The notes: a model not told the origin generated them from the sequence alone. A stretch of 64,000 bases of DNA from Hexactinellida sp. DTS-2022 (GCA_028753945.1 JAPNXP010000013.1:3720001-3784000); one strand, 5' to 3'; positions 33,457 through 44,643 are shown, counted from the stretch's first letter. Numbers and translations are program-made.

Positions 33457-33827
33457 GTCATGAAAATCAGAATGTAGACCAGTTACTAGCAGCCATGGAA
33501 ATAAAATAAAGTGGCAGAGAATTAATAATTCTATATTGAGTAGGTTAGGATTAAAATAAAATAAAAATTCCCTTAAAATTTATCCAGTTACTCATAGCCT
33601 ACTCTATGAGGTATTAGAAAGTACTGGGCGCATGCGCCTATCGACCTGGGCGCATGCGCCTAACTATCTGCATATGATATTAATATTGTACACAACATGT
33701 GCCTACAATTGGGCATTATTTACTATTGCTAGCATCTTAGTCAGATATAGGTATCGACGCGACTTTGGTTCAAGTATAGTATCCAATATAGTCCCAAAGA
33801 AATGTAAATTATTAGAGCTTATAGTTT
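33457..33827. other. Upstream region of the Pol III gene
   Basis: AT-rich, with a GGGCGCATGCGCCTA element repeated at about 33627 and 33650; each copy contains the palindrome GGCGCATGCGCC or a close match. These GC-rich palindromes lie about 175-200 bp before the start codon and could be promoter sites, such as the NRF1-type GCGCATGCGC, or simply repeat sequence. CATAGCCTACTCTAT at 33593 matches the terminus of the P-superfamily element at 37238. Confidence 0.4.
33628..33662. promoter_or_regulatory. Tandem GCGCATGCGC palindromes upstream of POLR3A
   Basis: Two copies of GGGCGCATGCGCCTA about 22 bp apart, 170-205 bp upstream of the Pol III start. GCGCATGCGC is the known core of NRF1-type sites in animal housekeeping promoters; that it works so here is inference. 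Confidence 0.4.
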
Positions 33828-34190
33828 CAGGGTTGTTTGATTTAAATCAAGTGATTTAAATCAATGATTTTTATTAATAAAATCATGATATAAATCAAAA
33901 ATCTGATTTAAATCAAAAAAGTCTGATTTGAATCAAAAAATGCGATTTTTTTGATTTAAATCAGACTTTTTTGATTTAAATCAGATTTTTGATTTCTATT
34001 GTTTTTTGCGAAAAGTAAAGAAATACATTGATAATGAGTCATTATCAATGTAATTAATCTATTAGCCAAATAATATAAGCCAGTGTGATATAGATTGCAA
34101 AAAAACAATTAAAATCAAAACTCTGATTTAAATCAAAAAATCGGATTTTTGTTTATTTTTAAAAAAAAATCATGATTATTATCAACTCTG
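33828..34190 (+). mobile_element. GATTTAAATC-rich hAT-like MITE, copy 1
   Basis: 363 bp from CAGGGTTGTTTGATTTAAAT to TTATCAACTCTG. GATTTAAATC recurs on both sides of a short core that contains ATTGATAATGAGTCATTATC. It is the inverted relative of 37458-37864. No clear target duplication. Non-coding. Confidence 0.75.
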
Positions 34191-34212
34191 AAAATATTAG
34201 TTTTACACTAGA

Positions 34213-36985
34213 ATGGATATTTCTACTCTAAAAGTGACTTGCAAACAGAAAAAACGTAAGCTCGAAAGAGAAGAGGCTACCCTGGCTACTATATCTACAC
34301 TACGAATTACAGGATCCCAGCCTCAAATTGAAGAATTTAGTTCGAATTTTAATCCTCAAGATCTTAAAATTGAGTATTGTAAGTAATATATTTTTCAATT
34401 AATTAATTCACATAAAAATATAATCGCCTGACATCTTATAGGCCCAAGAAAAAGTGAAATCAATTCTGAAGAAGATTCTGAAGAAGATACCAGCCATTAT
34501 TATAATACTGTTTCAATTGAAATTCCGTTAATTGATCAATATATTCACCTTATAATGGAAACAACTCAAGTATGGAAGCTCGATCGATCCAATTTTGGTA
34601 TAATTACAGATTATCATGTAATAGCAGGTAAGATAACAGAATCACTTCCATCATGAAGTTTATTTATAATGTTTAAATATAATGGAATAATTAAATAGGT
34701 AAACTACAAATTAAGAAGAAGAAAATTATAATCGATAGACTGGTTAATGTATGCTTGAAATGCCTTACCAATGATTGCTATCACTACCAAGCTTTTGAAT
34801 ATTGTTCAGAAATAATTCGAGAAAATACCCTATCAGACCAGAAGGACAATCTAACTTTCTACTCCATAGATCATAAAACTATTTCTTAACGGATAATTCT
34901 ACTTTTCATTGTTTCGTTTGCACCGAAAATAAATGGACATGTGAGAGTTGCAATAATAAATGCAAACAAGTATCTACATTAAAAAAGATTCTTCCGGATT
35001 TGGAAGCAGAAACCAATCCAATAGATATTACAACAACTGAAAAATATTCGACAATTTCTACTCTACCCATTCCAAATATATTGGATGAAAATCTGGCTTC
35101 AGTGTACTCTGAACAACTTTCCAATGGATTCACTCTACCAGTTGATTTATATCCGGAAGCCAAGGATTGTAATAATGACTATGCATTCAAAGACTCAACA
35201 TTACAACGTACAGGGATCATAGTCTATATGGATAATGACATTCTTGACCTTAAGGGTGCTCTGTACTGATATTTTGACACCCGACGACCTAATGTTTTTA
35301 TTGCGTTTTTGGATAGTACTAATATATCTAAGATATCCCTGAAAATATTAGAGTTCTACTATGTATATATCCTTAGTTATGAACTAGACAATGTCAATAT
35401 AGGCCTAATCCATACTAGCCAAAGAATTAAATAAAATTTTTATTTTAGTTTTTAGCCCGAAACATGTCAATTATAAATTATACCTGAGTCAATACTCAAT
35501 GTTTTCAATCAGACCTAAATGTGCTTTTTCTTTAATCTACTCTATGTTATTGTCATTTTTGTGAAATTGGTCAAAAAAATCCCACTTTTTTGCATTAAAA
35601 GTTTACTAATTCAATTTTTTTGTATTATAATGCCCTTACAACCGCGATTGAAAACATGCGCCTACATATACTGAGCATTTAAAAAAAAAGTTTGACTTCC
35701 TAGGATAAAAATTAAATTTTTTAGATTTTTATGCCCAAAGTGTCTTTTTGGAAAAAAATTCGAATTTAGAAATGACGTAATAGGATCGTTTCTTCTGCAA
35801 AATAATTAAAATAAAGACTATTACTGCGAAGAAATAGTCTTCTAATAATATGTTGAAAATTTCAAAAAGATTCAACAATTTTGAAAAATTTCCATATTTG
35901 GGAGATTACGTCATATTTTATTAAAAAACTCCATCATTTATTGAAAATTAAGAAGAAAAAAAATCATAGAAGTCAATCTCTACATCATCTAGAGTATTCC
36001 TAGTAGTAAATTATGCAATTCTGAGATTCACCATATATGCCTAAATATCAATACAGAGCAACCTTAAAGGACATAAAGGTAAACTGAGTTAATTAATTAA
36101 TTTTATTCAAGGGAAATGAATATTTGCTACCAATCGACGAAGGTGTATAATATTCAGTGTATTATACAGCCATTTGTAAATGCGCTCCTAATGCTTGGTC
36201 TGATCCACTTTTCATACGTCTAAATCACAAATTAATGTTACGGTATAGGAGAGGATTCCTAATTTTCACGCTCCTAAATACAAATTTACCAAAAATCAGC
36301 TCCAAAAGGAGCGTCTCGCGCTCCTGGATAATTCCTTGTGTATATTTGTTCAAGATTTGATTTATCTATTTTATTCACTTAGTTTACAGTTCTCGATGTA
36401 CAGGACCTTGTCATTTCCAAAGTGTTTTTGAAGGGCAACGGTTTCTTTTACTAAACCTAAATAATCACTATTTCATTCATTTCGGATTACTCTATGAATA
36501 TAGTGAACTGATGACTTTATCCCGAAATCCACTTCACAGCTTTTTGAGGTAATAACTAATGGTACTGTATGTTTTATTACCTATAAGTTACAAATAGTGG
36601 GCATTTGTTCGATACTAATCGATAGGTATTAATTTTCTATTCCTAATTTAGGGCTAAAAACAGGAAAAATTTTAGAATGGGTAGGCAAATCAGATTCTTC
36701 TATCATATTGTACAGCATGGCTGGAATGCTTATTTAAGAATGATTGATATTGATTACTTTAAAACATTCACTTGTCCCAAATGCCAAAACAGTCCAGATG
36801 TTATAATTATGGATGGAATAATGATGGGAACAGTGAGAAAAATTCCACAATGTCCAGTCCAATATGAATATGATGCAGCTCAAATCTACCAACCGATTCC
36901 ATTGATTGAGCGTGTATTCATAAGAAATACAGATTCGAGGAATCACAAATGGTTAGTAATTTGTGGTAAATACAAGCATGACTAA
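34213..36985 (+). pseudogene. HMGXB3/KDZ-like cysteine-rich gene, decayed, with short introns
   Basis: Exon 1 starts MDISTLKVTCKQKKRKL at 34213; GTAAGT...TATAG (34379-34441) and GTAAGA...AATAG (about 34629-34698) are 60-70-bp introns that keep the frame. Cysteine pairs follow: CLKCLTNDCYH, then, after a frame loss near 34885, CFVCTENKWTCESCNNKC. A later exon (about 36400-36548, ending SRNPLHSFLR) joins through GTAATA...TTTAG to 36652-36985 with QIRFFYHIVQHGWNAYL, DIDYFKTFTCPKCQNSPDVIIMDGI. This block resembles HMGXB3-like proteins and the related KDZ transposases (C-x2-C-x-x-SP followed by DG). Stops and lost frames between blocks make a working protein unlikely. It may be a decayed transposon gene rather than a host gene. 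No TSD was found. Confidence 0.5.
35270..36110. other. Non-coding stretch within the decayed gene
   Basis: AT-rich with T and A runs; a short stretch near 35275 (YFDTRRPNVFIAF) could be a remnant of the gene's coding sequence. Nothing else was recognised. Confidence 0.35.
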
Positions 36986-37206
36986 AACTGGTGTATGTTT
37001 GTTTATTCACTGTACTCAGTTTGCCAAGCATCTAACCAAAAAACTACACGAGTCAAAAATAGTAATCGCTCGTAATTAAATGATAGCTAATAAAGAGAGT
37101 AAATATAATACAAACTAAGGAAGATAAGTAGCTTTTTCAATTCCAGAAGGAACTTAGCCTTAGTCCCAATTAAGCGGAGTTGACGGTATTTCAACTTTAC
37201 TGTCTG

Positions 37207-37262
37207 GCCTTTTATAGAGTAGGCTATGGGCCTATGGCATAGCCTACTCTATATAAGGCCTA
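37207..37262. repeat. Two P-like termini facing each other
   Basis: Forms a palindrome: a terminus ending TAGAGTAGGCTATG at 37227, ten bases, then the left end of the P element, CATAGCCTACTCTATATAAG, at 37238. The first terminus may be what remains of another member of the same family. Confidence 0.6.
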
Positions 37263-37457
37263 CCATCAAAGCTGATATTTTGCACCAAGGATGAAGTAGT
37301 GTACGATATTATTATTGACCCATAGTTATTTACATTTATCTCTGTACAGTTAGAAATATTTTGAAAATAGTTAGATCAATTTGTTACTGATTTTTGTTAA
37401 TTTTAGTAATTAATTAATACAATTCTCATTCCACCGATATTTTAAGCACTTCCTAGG

Positions 37458-37864
37458 CAGGGTTGATAAAAATCATGATTTTTTTAAAAAAATCAAAAAA
37501 ATCCGATTTCTTTTGATTTGAATCAGAATTTTGATTTTAATTGTTTTTTTTTGCTATCTATATCACACTGGCGTATATTATTTGGCTAATAGATTAATTA
37601 CATTGTTAATGACTCATTATCAATGTAATTTGACTCATTATCAATGTATTTCTGGGTTTTTTCGCAAAAAACAATAGACATAAAAAATCTGATTTAAATA
37701 AAAAAAAGTCTGATTTAAATAAAAGAAGTCCGACTTTTTTGATTTAAATCAGACTTCTTAGATTAAAATCAGATTTTAGATTTAAAACATTATCTTTATT
37801 AATTAATAAAAATCATTGATTTAAATCATGATTTAAATCACTTGATTTAAATCAAACAACCCTG
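37458..37864 (-). mobile_element. GATTTAAATC-rich hAT-like MITE, copy 2
   Basis: 407 bp, CAGGGTTGATAAAAATCATG to TTTAAATCAAACAACCCTG, an inverted copy of 33828-34190 with one internal duplication around GACTCATTATCAATGTA. CCTAG is found just outside both ends, a possible short duplication. Non-coding. Confidence 0.8.
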
Positions 37865-38082
37865 CCTAGTACTATATTTGACTTTGTTTCTCTTTAATAG
37901 TTAGATATTAAAAATTTTCTCTTTGCCGAACTGTTCTGCCCCTGGTTGTAGGGGTAATTATACCCCAGAAGAGCGCGTCCCAGTTTTTAAACTTCCAGAT
38001 GGTCCACCTGAGTTACGACATGCCTGGATACGTGCTCTTCATCGTGAGGATATTTCTGACCTCAAAATGGTGTATGTGTGTG

Positions 38083-38867
38083 CATGACCTACTATAATAC
38101 GGCTATACATGCTGCCGAATCATAGTAGAAAATAAGAGTCCAGTTTTGTAATTTATTTCTAAGCTAAACTATACTTCCTATTGGCATAATTTACATTGTG
38201 TATGGGGTAATCAACCATTGCAAGTCCAATGGAACCACTTTTGAGATTCTGAGATTTGTGGTTAAGCCGTTTAGGCGCCAATTAACGATGACATCACAAA
38301 TATACAAAAATATAAAATTCGAGTCTAAAGAACTGTGAGAAAATGAAAATAATTTGCTAATATACTTAGTACACATTTTCCGAATATATAATGAGAATGA
38401 ATATAAATAAACCAGCAATTATATACATTTTATGGACGAAAATAGTAAGTTGTAATTCGGATAATACTTGTATTTTAGCATGTGGTTGTTCTAGAATTTT
38501 AAAAATTTTTAGAATGTCGCCATTTTGTGATTTAGTAGCCTTTGGGGTATGAAACAAATTCCCATTTAGTATTCGTGTTATAAAATTATTAGAAAGTAAG
38601 AAGAAAATGAAATTTATGATATTTGAATTTTTTTTCATTTTAACATAAATTGTTACCGTCATCGTTAAATGGCGCCTAAACAGCTTAACCACAATTCTCA
38701 GAATCTCAAAAGTGGTTCCATTGGACTCGCAATGGTTGATTACCCCATACACAATGTAAATTATGCCAATAGGAAGCATAGTTTAGCTTAGAATTAAATT
38801 ACAAAACTGGACTCTTATTTTCTACTATGATTCGGCAGCATGTATAGCCGTATTATAGTAGGCCATG
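38083..38867 (-). mobile_element. Foldback element, 785 bp, 7-bp TSD (copy 2 of 2)
   Basis: Ends CATGACCTACTATAATACGG and CCGTATTATAGTAGGCCATG, arms of about 200 bases. Perfect 7-bp flanks GTGTGTG (38076-38082 and 38868-38874) split the THAP zinc-finger codons of the P-type transposase. The unique centre matches 26673-27459 in the opposite orientation. Confidence 0.9.
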
Positions 38868-38940
38868 GTGTGTGCTAAGCATTTTCCGAAGGAAGATATT
38901 CAATATTTTTCACACGGTACCCAGAAGAGATGGCACATCC

Positions 38941-40000
38941 ATAGCATTCTATACATAAGGGCAATGGTACGCACTCAAATTTCTGGACCAGGGATTAACT
39001 AGTATAGTCAACTAAATAGATGCAACTCAATTATTCTTCGAAATAACTAATCCAGGGTGCTTCTACTTATGTAATTGTTTTTTATATAGGTAGTCATGTA
39101 CAAGATGCATATTTTTGAGATGCCACTTGGGCGAAATGACGTCACTATTGTCTAATAGTCCAAATATGCCAAAACTTTGAACGCATGTAAAATGTTCAAT
39201 TTCGCTTTTTAAAACAAATCGCTGTGACTAACCCATCTAGGAGTCATTTTACATAAAATATCTCAGAATCAATTATGGAATGTTGACACATTCCTCTGTT
39301 GCTATGGAAACGTGATTTCAATGCTTGAGGTCATATCTCGAGAAGAAATATAGGTACAGCTTAGTTAATGGATCCAATTGATAGCCCGTCCTCAATTTCC
39401 TATTCAAAGATAATACATTTCGATGCTCTATCTCCAACCAATTTTCTGAGAATTGTGATTATTGTAATATACATTCAAACGGTTATACACATTTTGCGCA
39501 AAATTGGGATGGAGCATCGAAATGTATTATCTTTGAATAGGAAATTGAGGACGGGCTATCAATTGGATCCATTAACTAAGCTGTAACTATATTTCTTCTC
39601 GAGATATGACCTCAAGCATTGAAATCACGTTTCCATAGCAACAGAGGAATGTGTCAACATTCCATAATTGATTCTGAGATATTTTATGTAAAATGACTCC
39701 TAGATGGGTTAGTCACAGCGATTTGTTTTAAAAAGCGAAATTGAACATTTTACATGCGTTCAAAGTTTTGGCATAATTGGACTATTAGACAATACAGTGA
39801 CGTCATTTCGCCCAAGTGGCATCTCAAAAATATGCATCCTGTACATGACTACCTATATAAAAAACAATTACATAAGTAGAAGCACCCTGGATTAGTTATT
39901 TCGAAGAATAATGGAGTTGCATCTACTTAGTTGACTATACTAGTTCATCCATGGTCCAGAAATTTGAGTGCGTATCATTGCCTTATGTATAGAATGCTAT
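38941..40000. mobile_element. Mutator-type foldback, 1060 bp, 9-bp TSD
   Basis: Nearly all of it is palindrome: arms of about 495 bases (38941-39438 and 39505-40000) around about 65 bases. It begins ATAGCATTCTATACATAAGG and ends with the complement. GGCACATCC flanks both sides (38932-38940 and 40001-40009), a perfect 9-bp duplication, which is the size used by Mutator-like elements. The arms differ at few positions, suggesting recent origin or gene conversion. A related fragment lies near 59190. Non-coding. Confidence 0.88.
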
Positions 40001-42448
40001 GGCACATCCTATGAGGTCCCGCGAGGAAGACCCAAATTAAATCATGGCGCTGCCCCCTCTCTCCTTCCTGGTTGTCCGTCTTATTATTATTCTACCCCTT
40101 CAATTAGAATCAGACGAACTCGGTTCTCTTACGACTCCAAAGAGGAAGATTTATTGAACCAAGCAACTAATCTCAGCTTGAGATCAGAGAAACAGAAATG
40201 GAGAAGTTTCATGTTGGTTGTATACAAGAAATACGAGATAAGTTAGCTTTGATAACAATCCCAAGTTGATTCCAACTGACTGGTTAGTTTGGATTCAAAC
40301 AGGTAATTGTGTGAGATTTTTTTGCCTAAGATGGAAAATCATAATATTTGTGCAGATATTTCTCTTGAAATAAATTCTTTTTTATCTGTTAACGGATATA
40401 TATATATGGGAGTCCATTTCTCTCACTTATCTCTATCACTGATATTCGACAAATTGAAACGATGTTTACAGAGATTACTCTGAAACTTAGCTCTTCCCCT
40501 CAGAAGAAACATCCTCACCATATCTCTAAAGCAAAAGAACGTATTGAGGAGGCCATTTGTAATCTATTAGATAGTGATGAAACAGAATCCAATTGTTCCG
40601 ATTTGCCAAGATTACAATTTATTATTGGCCAACTAGAGAATGTGGGTATTTACAAGAAGAGAAGGGGATATAGTGATATTATTACACAAATTCTGGCCAT
40701 AAAAACGCATCTGGTTTCCTGCTAGTTACAAATTTCTCCAAAGTTCAGAATGCATTTCTTTTCCACATGTTCACACACTAGAAAAGTTGTACTCTTCTTT
40801 TGGGCTGGAAAACGACTCTTGTACTTACCTTAGCCAGGTAACTTCTTCTTTTAGTTCTCAAGAGAAGAATGTAATTATTCAGATGGATGAGATCCACGTT
40901 AAGTCTGATATCTCATATAAGGGTGGGAAAATATTTGGTCCTAACTTATCCCCTGAAAACCCCACAAAAAACTGTATTTGCTATCATGGTTTTTAGTTTA
41001 CACAAAAAATGGTCCTGTATTTCTCGTTTGATACCTTGCGGATCTATATCTGCTGAATACATTTTTCCTATAATTAAGTCTTGTATTTTGGATATCGAAT
41101 CTTGCGGTTTGAAAGTACAGATTATTTCTACCGACAATTACCCTTTAAACGTGAACTTATTCAAGTTATTTTCTTTCTGATAAATAAAGAAAACTCTATG
41201 TTACTTTTGACTTTGTGCACATTTTGAAAAGTATTCGAAACACTGGTTGAATCAGAAAGATATTCGGAAAACCTTTCACTTTCCCAACTTTCAGAACATT
41301 AAGCTGGATTACTGTGTGTATCCTGTTCAAGTTTACTCTGCAACTTTTAGTGATGTGCGTCTCCTCTTTAATTTAGAGAAAGAATCTTTAGCTAAGTTAT
41401 CTCCTAGCTTGACTATCAAAGCTTGTATCCTTCTGCTATTGAGCGCCAAATATGAAACTTGTTTTGAAAGTATTCAACGAATTAACTGTTGCAGCTCTGA
41501 AGTTACAGAATGAACTCCGTAACCAAGAAGACCGAAACAATACACACGACTTTGGTGAAATGCTTCTTCAAATTTGGAAACTGTTCAACATCAAGACCTC
41601 TAACATACCAGGACGAACGATTTTCATTCTTAGCTTGTGTTGTTATTTGGTTAGAGACTTGGCTGGCCTTGCCAGGAAATGTAAGAAAGTTAAGTAAACA
41701 AACGTTTACCAGTTTTAAACATGCTTGTACTGTATTGCCTCAGATAACTAACCATTTAACTGGATTTTGTGGATTTAACTATCTTTTGACATCCTTTTTA
41801 CAGACAGATCCATTGGAACATCACTTTGGCCTATACCGTATGATGTCAGGTTCAAACTATCATATCTCGTATCTTCAAATCCTTGAAACTGAACGCCGCC
41901 TCAAGTTATCCAACATATTAAAGATTTTTGCTTCACAACAAGATTGTGGCTTATATTCAATTCAGACATTTATTGATTCATACTCATCCCTTGATTCGAA
42001 TAATGGCGATGAAATCGATGTCCAACTAGTCTGGGATTAAATTGATGATCTAACTTCCATTGAATGTAGTTTACAGACTCTTCAGTCATTAGCTTTTATT
42101 GCTGGTTATGCAGTACATAAATATATTTTTAAAACTCAGCCATGTCATGTTTGCATTGATCTTTTGACTATTGACAAAGACTTTATCTTTGATGAAGATT
42201 CACAACCCAAGTTCAGGCTTTTGCAATTAACTGACCGTGGTGGCCTAAAGTATCCATCTGAGTCTATCCTCGAATCTATAGTAACTTTATGGAAGACGTA
42301 ATTGCAATTGAAAGCAAGACAACTTGTTGGCGATATTGATGCAAGGATCATCCAGAAAAATTATTGTGGAAGTAATATTGATATTCTTAGAAGAGACTGA
42401 TGCGATTGCTAAATCGAGTTGCATTTCTTGTGGTGTCTCTATTTTGAC

Positions 42449-42986
42449 CATAGATGCATTATACGATCATACGTTATACGTTCGGGGAGCGTATAATGGA
42501 TCATATATACGTATAATGGATCATATATACGTTCGAGCGTATAATCAACGTATAACAAATGGCCAACGTATGATACCATCATACGATGAAACTGAATTTA
42601 GTCAATTTAGTAAAAACTAAAACGTGACTATTAGTGATGCTAAGGAAGACAGGTTTCTTCGATACATAACGTATGGTAACGTATAATGAACGTATAATGA
42701 ACGTATGATAACGTATGGTAACGTATAATGAACGTATAATGAACGTATGATAACGTATGATGAACGTATGATAACGTATGGTAACGTATAATGAACGTAT
42801 AATGAACGTATAATGAACGTATGATGAACGTATAATGAAAATCGTATAAAATCATTATACGTTATACGTCGTATGATGATTATACGTTTTGACCATATGA
42901 TCCTCTAACGTATGATGGCATTATACGTTCACCTAACGTATAATGGCACCATATATACGTTATACGTTACGTATAATGCATCTATG
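42449..42986. mobile_element. hAT-like element with a GTATAATGAAC minisatellite, 8-bp TSD
   Basis: 538 bp. Ends CATAGATGCATTATACG and its exact complement (17 bases). Flanks ATTTTGAC (42441-42448 and 42987-42994) are a perfect 8-bp duplication inside the transposase coding sequence. Almost the whole interior is made of AACGTATAATG / AACGTATGATA variants and their complements, so the element is largely an array of one short motif. Confidence 0.88.
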
Positions 42987-43391
42987 ATTTTGACTATCCT
43001 AAAAAATCTTGTTTTCACTTGTGCCAACTGTTTATTAGCTAACAAGGTTAAAAATTATAACTCCGCTGTTTGCATCTAAAGGTATAGAAAAGCGAAAACT
43101 GAAGAAGTTCTCACATTAATGAATACACCAGAAGGCTACTCTTCTATTATTATTATTGTTATTATTATTGTTATTTGAATCCACATTATTCTTTATGTAT
43201 TCTTATCATTGTTGTTAAGTGAGCAATAAAGACTCAATAGAGAAAATCTATTAATTTACTAGAATTATTTATTATAACAGATTAATTTCTAAATGAAGTT
43301 GAGAACATTGAACTGTGTTTATCACTTTCTCATCGTACACTACTTCATCCATGGTACATTTGATGGTAGGCCTTAAATAGAGTAGGCTATG

Positions 43392-44386
43392 GCTATGGTT
43401 ATTATTACTGTGCCGACTATACTATAGTATAGTGATCCAGTATTGGAATCACTGCCTTTATTATAACTGTGCCGACTATACTATAGTATAGTGGCCCAGT
43501 ATTGAAATCACTGCCTTTGTTATCGATATTATTACTGTGCCGACTATACTAATAGTATAGTGGACCAGTTCTAATCTTACTGCTTTGGTATATTATTACT
43601 GTGCCGACTATACTATAGTATAGTGTCCCAGTATCAGGCCTGGGGTCAATTACTCTAAAATGTAATATATTACTATTACTATTACTTATATTTCTTCCTA
43701 TTACTATTACTATTACAATTACATTATTAGAATATGTAATATATTACTATTACTATTACTATTACAAATTACTAGACATTTACTAAGACTCTGCTATGAT
43801 TCAGAATGTCTGAAGTTTATTATTTTAATTGATTATCCCACACAAACAAAAACATATTATCTAACCTAAGAAAACAACTAATTTCAATAAAACAACTAAT
43901 TTCAATATAATGACGAATTCAAATCGATAATCATCTTGCCTTAAATTTATTTTAACAACTTCCTATTTCTTCACGAAAAATCAAATAAGCCAGTCCGAAG
44001 TTGTAGAATTGTAATAGATAATTCCTATTACAATAGGTTCAATTACTATTACTATTACTATTACATCCTATTTGAAACACTATTACTTATTACTATTACT
44101 ATTACTTCTAAAATGTAATCGTTACTAATACAATTACTATTACATATTACTATTACCCCAGGCCTGCCCAGTATTGGTCTTAGTGCTTTGGTATATTATG
44201 CCGACTATACTATAGTATAGTGGCCCAGTTCTAATCTTACTGCCTTGGTTATTACTGTGCCGACTATACTATAGTATAGTGGCCCAGTTCTAATCTTAGT
44301 GCTTTGGTTGCCAATTATTACTGTGCCGACTATACTATAGTATAGTGGCCCAGTATTGGTCTTAGTGCTTTGGTTATTATCCTTCC
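43392..44386 (+). repeat. Tandem ~63-bp satellite with palindromic core
   Basis: Seven units, each with TTATTACTGTGCCGACTATA continuing into the perfect 16-base palindrome CTATACTATAGTATAG (one unit has an added A), then GGCCCAGT and a CTTACTGCTTTGG-like end. The fourth unit is interrupted by the element at 43635-44166. Single related units occur at 480-545 and, degenerate, at 29120-29155. The unit may itself be a very small mobile palindrome that amplified in tandem. Confidence 0.85.
43635..44166. mobile_element. hAT-like MITE of ATTACT units, perfect 8-bp TSD
   Basis: 532 bp. Ends CAGGCCTGGGGTCAAT and ATTACCCCAGGCCTG; flanks CCCAGTAT on both sides (43627-43634 and 44167-44174), within a satellite unit. 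Both halves consist mainly of ATTACTATTACT runs; the middle (about 43770-44000) is unique. Non-coding. Confidence 0.9.
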
Positions 44387-44643
44387 GTATCCTCTCCACA
44401 GAATAGAGTTTTATTAACTAAGAACTGAAATTTTCAGGATAGGTGTCTCATGGGTTACAGATGTGCACCTGGGGTCACGATTTATTAATTTCGACTTTGG
44501 AAAATTTTTAACGGGACTTTTAGCTTTTTTTGTCCCATAAGAAAATAAATGCAATAACAAGAAAAATTATTTAATCATTAGTATCAGAAAAGTATTTTGC
44601 AACTGATAGCTCTTCACGATTTGTTTAATCCGTCCTCATTTTC
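44387..44643. other. Fragment of the long interspersed repeat
   Basis: GCACCTGGGGTCACGATTT near 44465 and the block 44573-44640 match parts of the repeat at 46330-46375 and 47365-47440. No gene. Confidence 0.5.

Larger units (their letters stand above)
37915..43085 (+). pseudogene. P-superfamily/THAP9-like transposase, decayed and split by insertions
   Basis: Blocks in order: a THAP zinc finger (C-x4-C at about 37938: PNCSAPGCRGNYTPEERVP, then AWIRALHRED; the second half VCAKHFPKEDIQYF resumes at 38868 after the foldback). EVPRGRPKLNHGAAP, SLLPGCPSYYYS follows (about 40012-40085), then KQKWRSF near 40190. Next come IIQMDEIHVKSDISYKGG (about 40876-40930), which holds the likely first catalytic Asp of the RNase H-like domain, and TDPLEHHFGLYRMMSG, NYHISYLQ (about 41800-41880). 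The C-terminal AFIAGYAVHKY, CHVC and DRGGLKYPSES are at about 42090-42270, and VFTCANCLLANKV follows the hAT insertion (about 43007). The expected initiator is TTG instead of ATG, and several frameshifts and stops occur. The order fits THAP9/P transposases, which cut and join P ends in the nucleus. Confidence 0.85.
37238..43391 (+). mobile_element. P-superfamily (THAP-type) DNA transposon with four nested insertions
   Basis: About 6.15 kb. Inverted ends CATAGCCTACTCTAT... and ...ATAGAGTAGGCTATG extend inward for about 75 bases with one small gap (AAGGCCTACCATCAAA and GATGAAGTAGTGTACGAT are shared). Flanks CCTATGG (37231-37237) and GCTATGG (43392-43398) match at 6 of 7 bases, a 7-bp duplication. 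Inside are a GATTTAAATC MITE, a 785-bp foldback, a 1060-bp Mutator-type foldback and a 538-bp hAT-like element. Without them the element would be about 3.4 kb, a normal P-element size. The transposase is recognisable but broken. Confidence 0.85.

Noticed and set aside
33593-37227. A complete P-type element carrying the HMGXB3-like gene
   Set aside because: Terminal matches are short at the left side and the flanks (AGTTACT, GGCCTAT) do not form a duplication; kept only as a question.
42464-42860. Regular short repeats that might suggest a CRISPR array
   Set aside because: Units have no unique spacers, occur in both orientations and lie inside an element with inverted ends and an 8-bp duplication, in a eukaryotic context.
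44205-44399. 64-residue repetitive frame (TGPLYYSIVGTV repeats)
   Set aside because: It is the palindromic satellite translated.
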